This document shows positions 12,469 to 14,468 of a stretch of DNA of 14,468 nucleotides, piece by piece; positions within the stretch are counted from its first letter, which is position 1; the number at the start of each line of letters is the position of its first letter. Made by a program: the position numbers and the translations under genes. This DNA comes from Spirochaeta sp. (GTDB lineage: Bacteria > Spirochaetota > Spirochaetia > DSM-27196 > SLAA01): the NCBI GenBank assembly GCA_020201015.1, contig JAIVHN010000066.1, forward strand, positions 1 through 14,468. Reading direction: 5' to 3'. Under the pieces are notes generated by a model that was given only the letters and a program-made list of their open reading frames with translations, had not been told where the DNA came from and did no database searches.

Positions 12469-14468
12469 CAAAATCGCAACTAAGTAACATGCTACATCTT
12501 GCTGAGAATGCGCTACGAATTAGTGATTACGAGACCGCTGAGCAGTATGCGTTGGAAGCCCGTAATGCTGCGCCTAAGTCTGTTCAAGTAGGTATGCTTC
12601 TTGGGACGGTCTATGGACGTTTGGAGCGCTACGAAGAAGCCGTAAAGGAGTTCAGACGGGTTCTCAAGATTGCTCCCAAGAATGCAGAAGCCCTCAACAA
12701 TCTCGGAGTTATGTACCGCTTTCTTGGTCGCACCGAAGAGGCCCGCAAGGCGTTGCAGGGTTCACTGGAGCTTAGTCCAGAACGGGCCGATGTGCTGTAC
12801 AACCTTGGCAACATCCACAAGGCGGCAGGTGAGTTTGACGAGGCGGTTAAGTGCTACGAGCGCGCTATAGAGACCGATCCGAGCTTTGTGCTTGCGTACA
12901 ACAATCTTGGGACTATTTTTCAAAAACAGGGTGAGCATAATCAAGCTGTTGAGGTTTTTAACAACGGCTTGCAGCATGACCTGAATCATCCGACACTTCG
13001 CTACAATCTTGGTATTAGTTACGATGCGCTTGGCAAGTTACCGGATGCACGGCGTCAGTTTGAACATGCACTACGTTCGCGCCCCGGCTGGACTGACGCG
13101 CTCAACAACCTGGGAATCGTGCTGGAAAAGCTTGAACGTTATGATGAGTCCATTCGACAGTTCAAAGAAGTTCTGGACATTGATGAAAAGAACCACGTAG
13201 CGCGTAACAACATCGCCACGGTGCTTGCTAGGCAAGGGAACACCGAGGATGCATTTAGCTACTACGCCGACTCACTCAGGGCCGATCCAACCTATGAGCG
13301 TGCAGCTGCGAACTTAGGGAATCTGTTCGAAAAGAATCCCCCGAAAGATAGCGATTTTGATGTTCTCAAGAACATCTACGAGCACGCACCCCAGAATACC
13401 GAGTTTCAGTTTCAGTATGCCAAGGCGCTCATGGGAGCGCAGCGGTATGAGGAGGCGGAGCAAGCGGTTGAGCGGACCCAAATAAAAGCTACAGATGATC
13501 CTCGCACGCTGCGAATGACGGGCCTTCTCAAGTATCGTCGTGGTGACAAAGAAGGTGCTGAGAAGGATTTTTCTCGACTGCGTGAGCTCGACCCTGGACA
13601 TGTTGACCATCACCTTGATCTTGCCGAGATGCTTATGCAGTCCGGCGATACCCAAGGCGCGTTGACTGAGGTCAACACACTACTCAAGCAGAGGCCGGAT
13701 AACTTACAGGCGGGAGTGATTAAGGCCGACGTTCTCACGCGTGGAGGTCGGCCAAAAGATGCGGTGAAGCTGCTCAAGAAACTGAAAAAGAAGAACCCTG
13801 AGAGTGTTGAGACTCTGTCCGCGCTATCTCGGGCTCATCAGACCCTTGGAGAACGAGAAAAGGCTATAGGAGCTCTTGATGAGCTTATCAATATTCAAGG
13901 CAATCGTGGTACACCGGACGATATAAACGCGCTAAACAAAAGTCTTGAGCTCTACGAGGAAGCTGCTCGTAGCCTGGCTGACGAACACAGTGACGATTGG
14001 CAGCGGAATCTGGATAAGCTTTCTCGTTATGCGCGCAGTCATGATACCGGTCAGCCGGAGGAAGATGACCAAGAGCTCCATGTCGAGAGTCTTGACGGAC
14101 AAGACGAAGACTCGGTATCGCCATGGGACCTTGGGCCACAGACATTTCAAGCCGATGCCGAGGAAGACTCCGATCTTGCACCGGCTGAGCCCGAGGAAGA
14201 AGAGCCGGAAACCGACGAATGGGAACCGGAACTGCCTCCGGCAATGCGCGACATGATTGAGAGCGGCTCGATGCCGTTTGGAGATCAAGACCGGTCTGGA
14301 AGCGGCCATGAAGCTGAATCGGACGAGATCCCATTTATGCGGGACTTCCCACCTCAGATGCCGTCTGAGCCGGTTGAAAGTGTGGCCGAACCTCGGTCTG
14401 AGCCTTACCATTCGCCCGAGCCGCAGCGGCAACCCGGTGCATCTGAACAACCCGAGCCCTCGGGACAA
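12465..14468 (+). CDS. Tetratricopeptide-repeat protein with long acidic tail, 3' end beyond the window
   Basis: Open frame of 668 codons with no stop before the window edge. Residues 1 to about 490 are a solenoid of about 14 TPR units of 34 residues, with the usual pattern of conserved small, aromatic and Pro positions: ALNNLGVMYRFLGRTEEARK, VLYNLGNIHKAAGEFDEAVK and ALNNLGIVLEKLERYDESIR are the clearest. Unit 9 (NLFEKNPPKDSDFDVLKN) is degenerate. Repeats 2-8 are the most regular; later ones diverge. There is no signal peptide or membrane segment at the N-terminus, so the solenoid should be cytoplasmic. From about residue 525 the chain becomes low-complexity, rich in Glu, Asp, Pro and Ser, and probably disordered. 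It begins within the stop of the LamG/FN3 gene. TPR solenoids act as protein-binding scaffolds; the partner is not known. Confidence 0.85.
   Translation, partial: MTKSQLSNMLHLAENALRISDYETAEQYALEARNAAPKSVQVGMLLGTVYGRLERYEEAVKEFRRVLKIAPKNAEALNNLGVMYRFLGRTEEARKALQGSLELSPERADVLYNLGNIHKAAGEFDEAVKCYERAIETDPSFVLAYNNLGTIFQKQGEHNQAVEVFNNGLQHDLNHPTLRYNLGISYDALGKLPDARRQFEHALRSRPGWTDALNNLGIVLEKLERYDESIRQFKEVLDIDEKNHVARNNIATVLARQGNTEDAFSYYADSLRADPTYERAAANLGNLFEKNPPKDSDFDVLKNIYEHAPQNTEFQFQYAKALMGAQRYEEAEQAVERTQIKATDDPRTLRMTGLLKYRRGDKEGAEKDFSRLRELDPGHVDHHLDLAEMLMQSGDTQGALTEVNTLLKQRPDNLQAGVIKADVLTRGGRPKDAVKLLKKLKKKNPESVETLSALSRAHQTLGEREKAIGALDELINIQGNRGTPDDINALNKSLELYEEAARSLADEHSDDWQRNLDKLSRYARSHDTGQPEEDDQELHVESLDGQDEDSVSPWDLGPQTFQADAEEDSDLAPAEPEEEEPETDEWEPELPPAMRDMIESGSMPFGDQDRSGSGHEAESDEIPFMRDFPPQMPSEPVESVAEPRSEPYHSPEPQRQPGASEQPEPSGQ

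Noticed and set aside
13932..14468. Long minus-strand open frames opposite the TPR protein tail
   Set aside because: They lie opposite the Glu/Asp/Pro-rich region, where low-complexity codons rarely give stops on the other strand; the product is Arg/Leu-rich without a domain.
1..14468. tRNA, rRNA, CRISPR array, insertion sequence, phage or toxin-antitoxin genes
   Set aside because: None seen: no regularly spaced direct repeats, no transposase or integrase motifs, and nearly all of the window is accounted for by the listed genes.

Overview
The window is a gene-dense, mid-GC bacterial segment carrying mostly housekeeping and regulatory genes. It most likely comes from a spirochaete (Spirochaetaceae, Spirochaeta/Treponema type). 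Reasons: a Gram-negative LptA/LptB pair next to a sigma-54 gene, HPr kinase/phosphorylase directly followed by HPr, a LexA whose N-terminal half has the KGAYDHVKAL type of recognition region I associate with spirochaetes, and a very long TPR protein with an acidic tail. The assignment is inferred from memory of these families, not from a search.

Layout. Positions 13-9310 read rightward as a tightly packed run: lptA, lptB, a broken rpoN, hpf, hprK, ptsH (HPr), a DUF4390 exported protein, an NtrY-like sensor kinase, an NtrX/NtrC-like sigma-54 activator, lexA and holA. Most neighbours overlap by 1-8 bases or lie within about 10 bases, so translational coupling is likely. uvrC (9236-10939) is on the minus strand and its 3' end overlaps holA. 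Only 26 bp separate the uvrC start from a rightward pair, a secreted LamG/FN3 protein and a TPR protein that runs off the right edge. There is no gene-free stretch over 100 bases. I saw no tRNA, rRNA, CRISPR array or insertion sequence.

How the genes fit together. lptA-lptB-rpoN-hpf-(PTS regulator)-HPr is an arrangement well known from Proteobacteria, with hprK in the place where E. coli has ptsN-rapZ. DUF4390-ntrY-ntrX is a second familiar module. Together they would form an envelope transport, sigma-54 and carbon/nitrogen signalling block, followed by DNA repair and replication genes.

The most notable observation is that three genes look internally cut. rpoN jumps from region I to the middle of region III with a frame change near 1639. 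The kinase has a strong ribosome-binding site and ATG at 4858 that runs into a stop after six codons, while its conserved body resumes in another frame without the first membrane helix. uvrC loses its second C-terminal HhH motif where it meets holA. Two of the three lesions hit the sigma-54 circuit, yet the activator keeps an intact GAFTSA loop. Either the circuit is decaying in this lineage or the assembly has dropped short segments. Read mapping would decide. I do not see a convincing novel defence or mobile system here.
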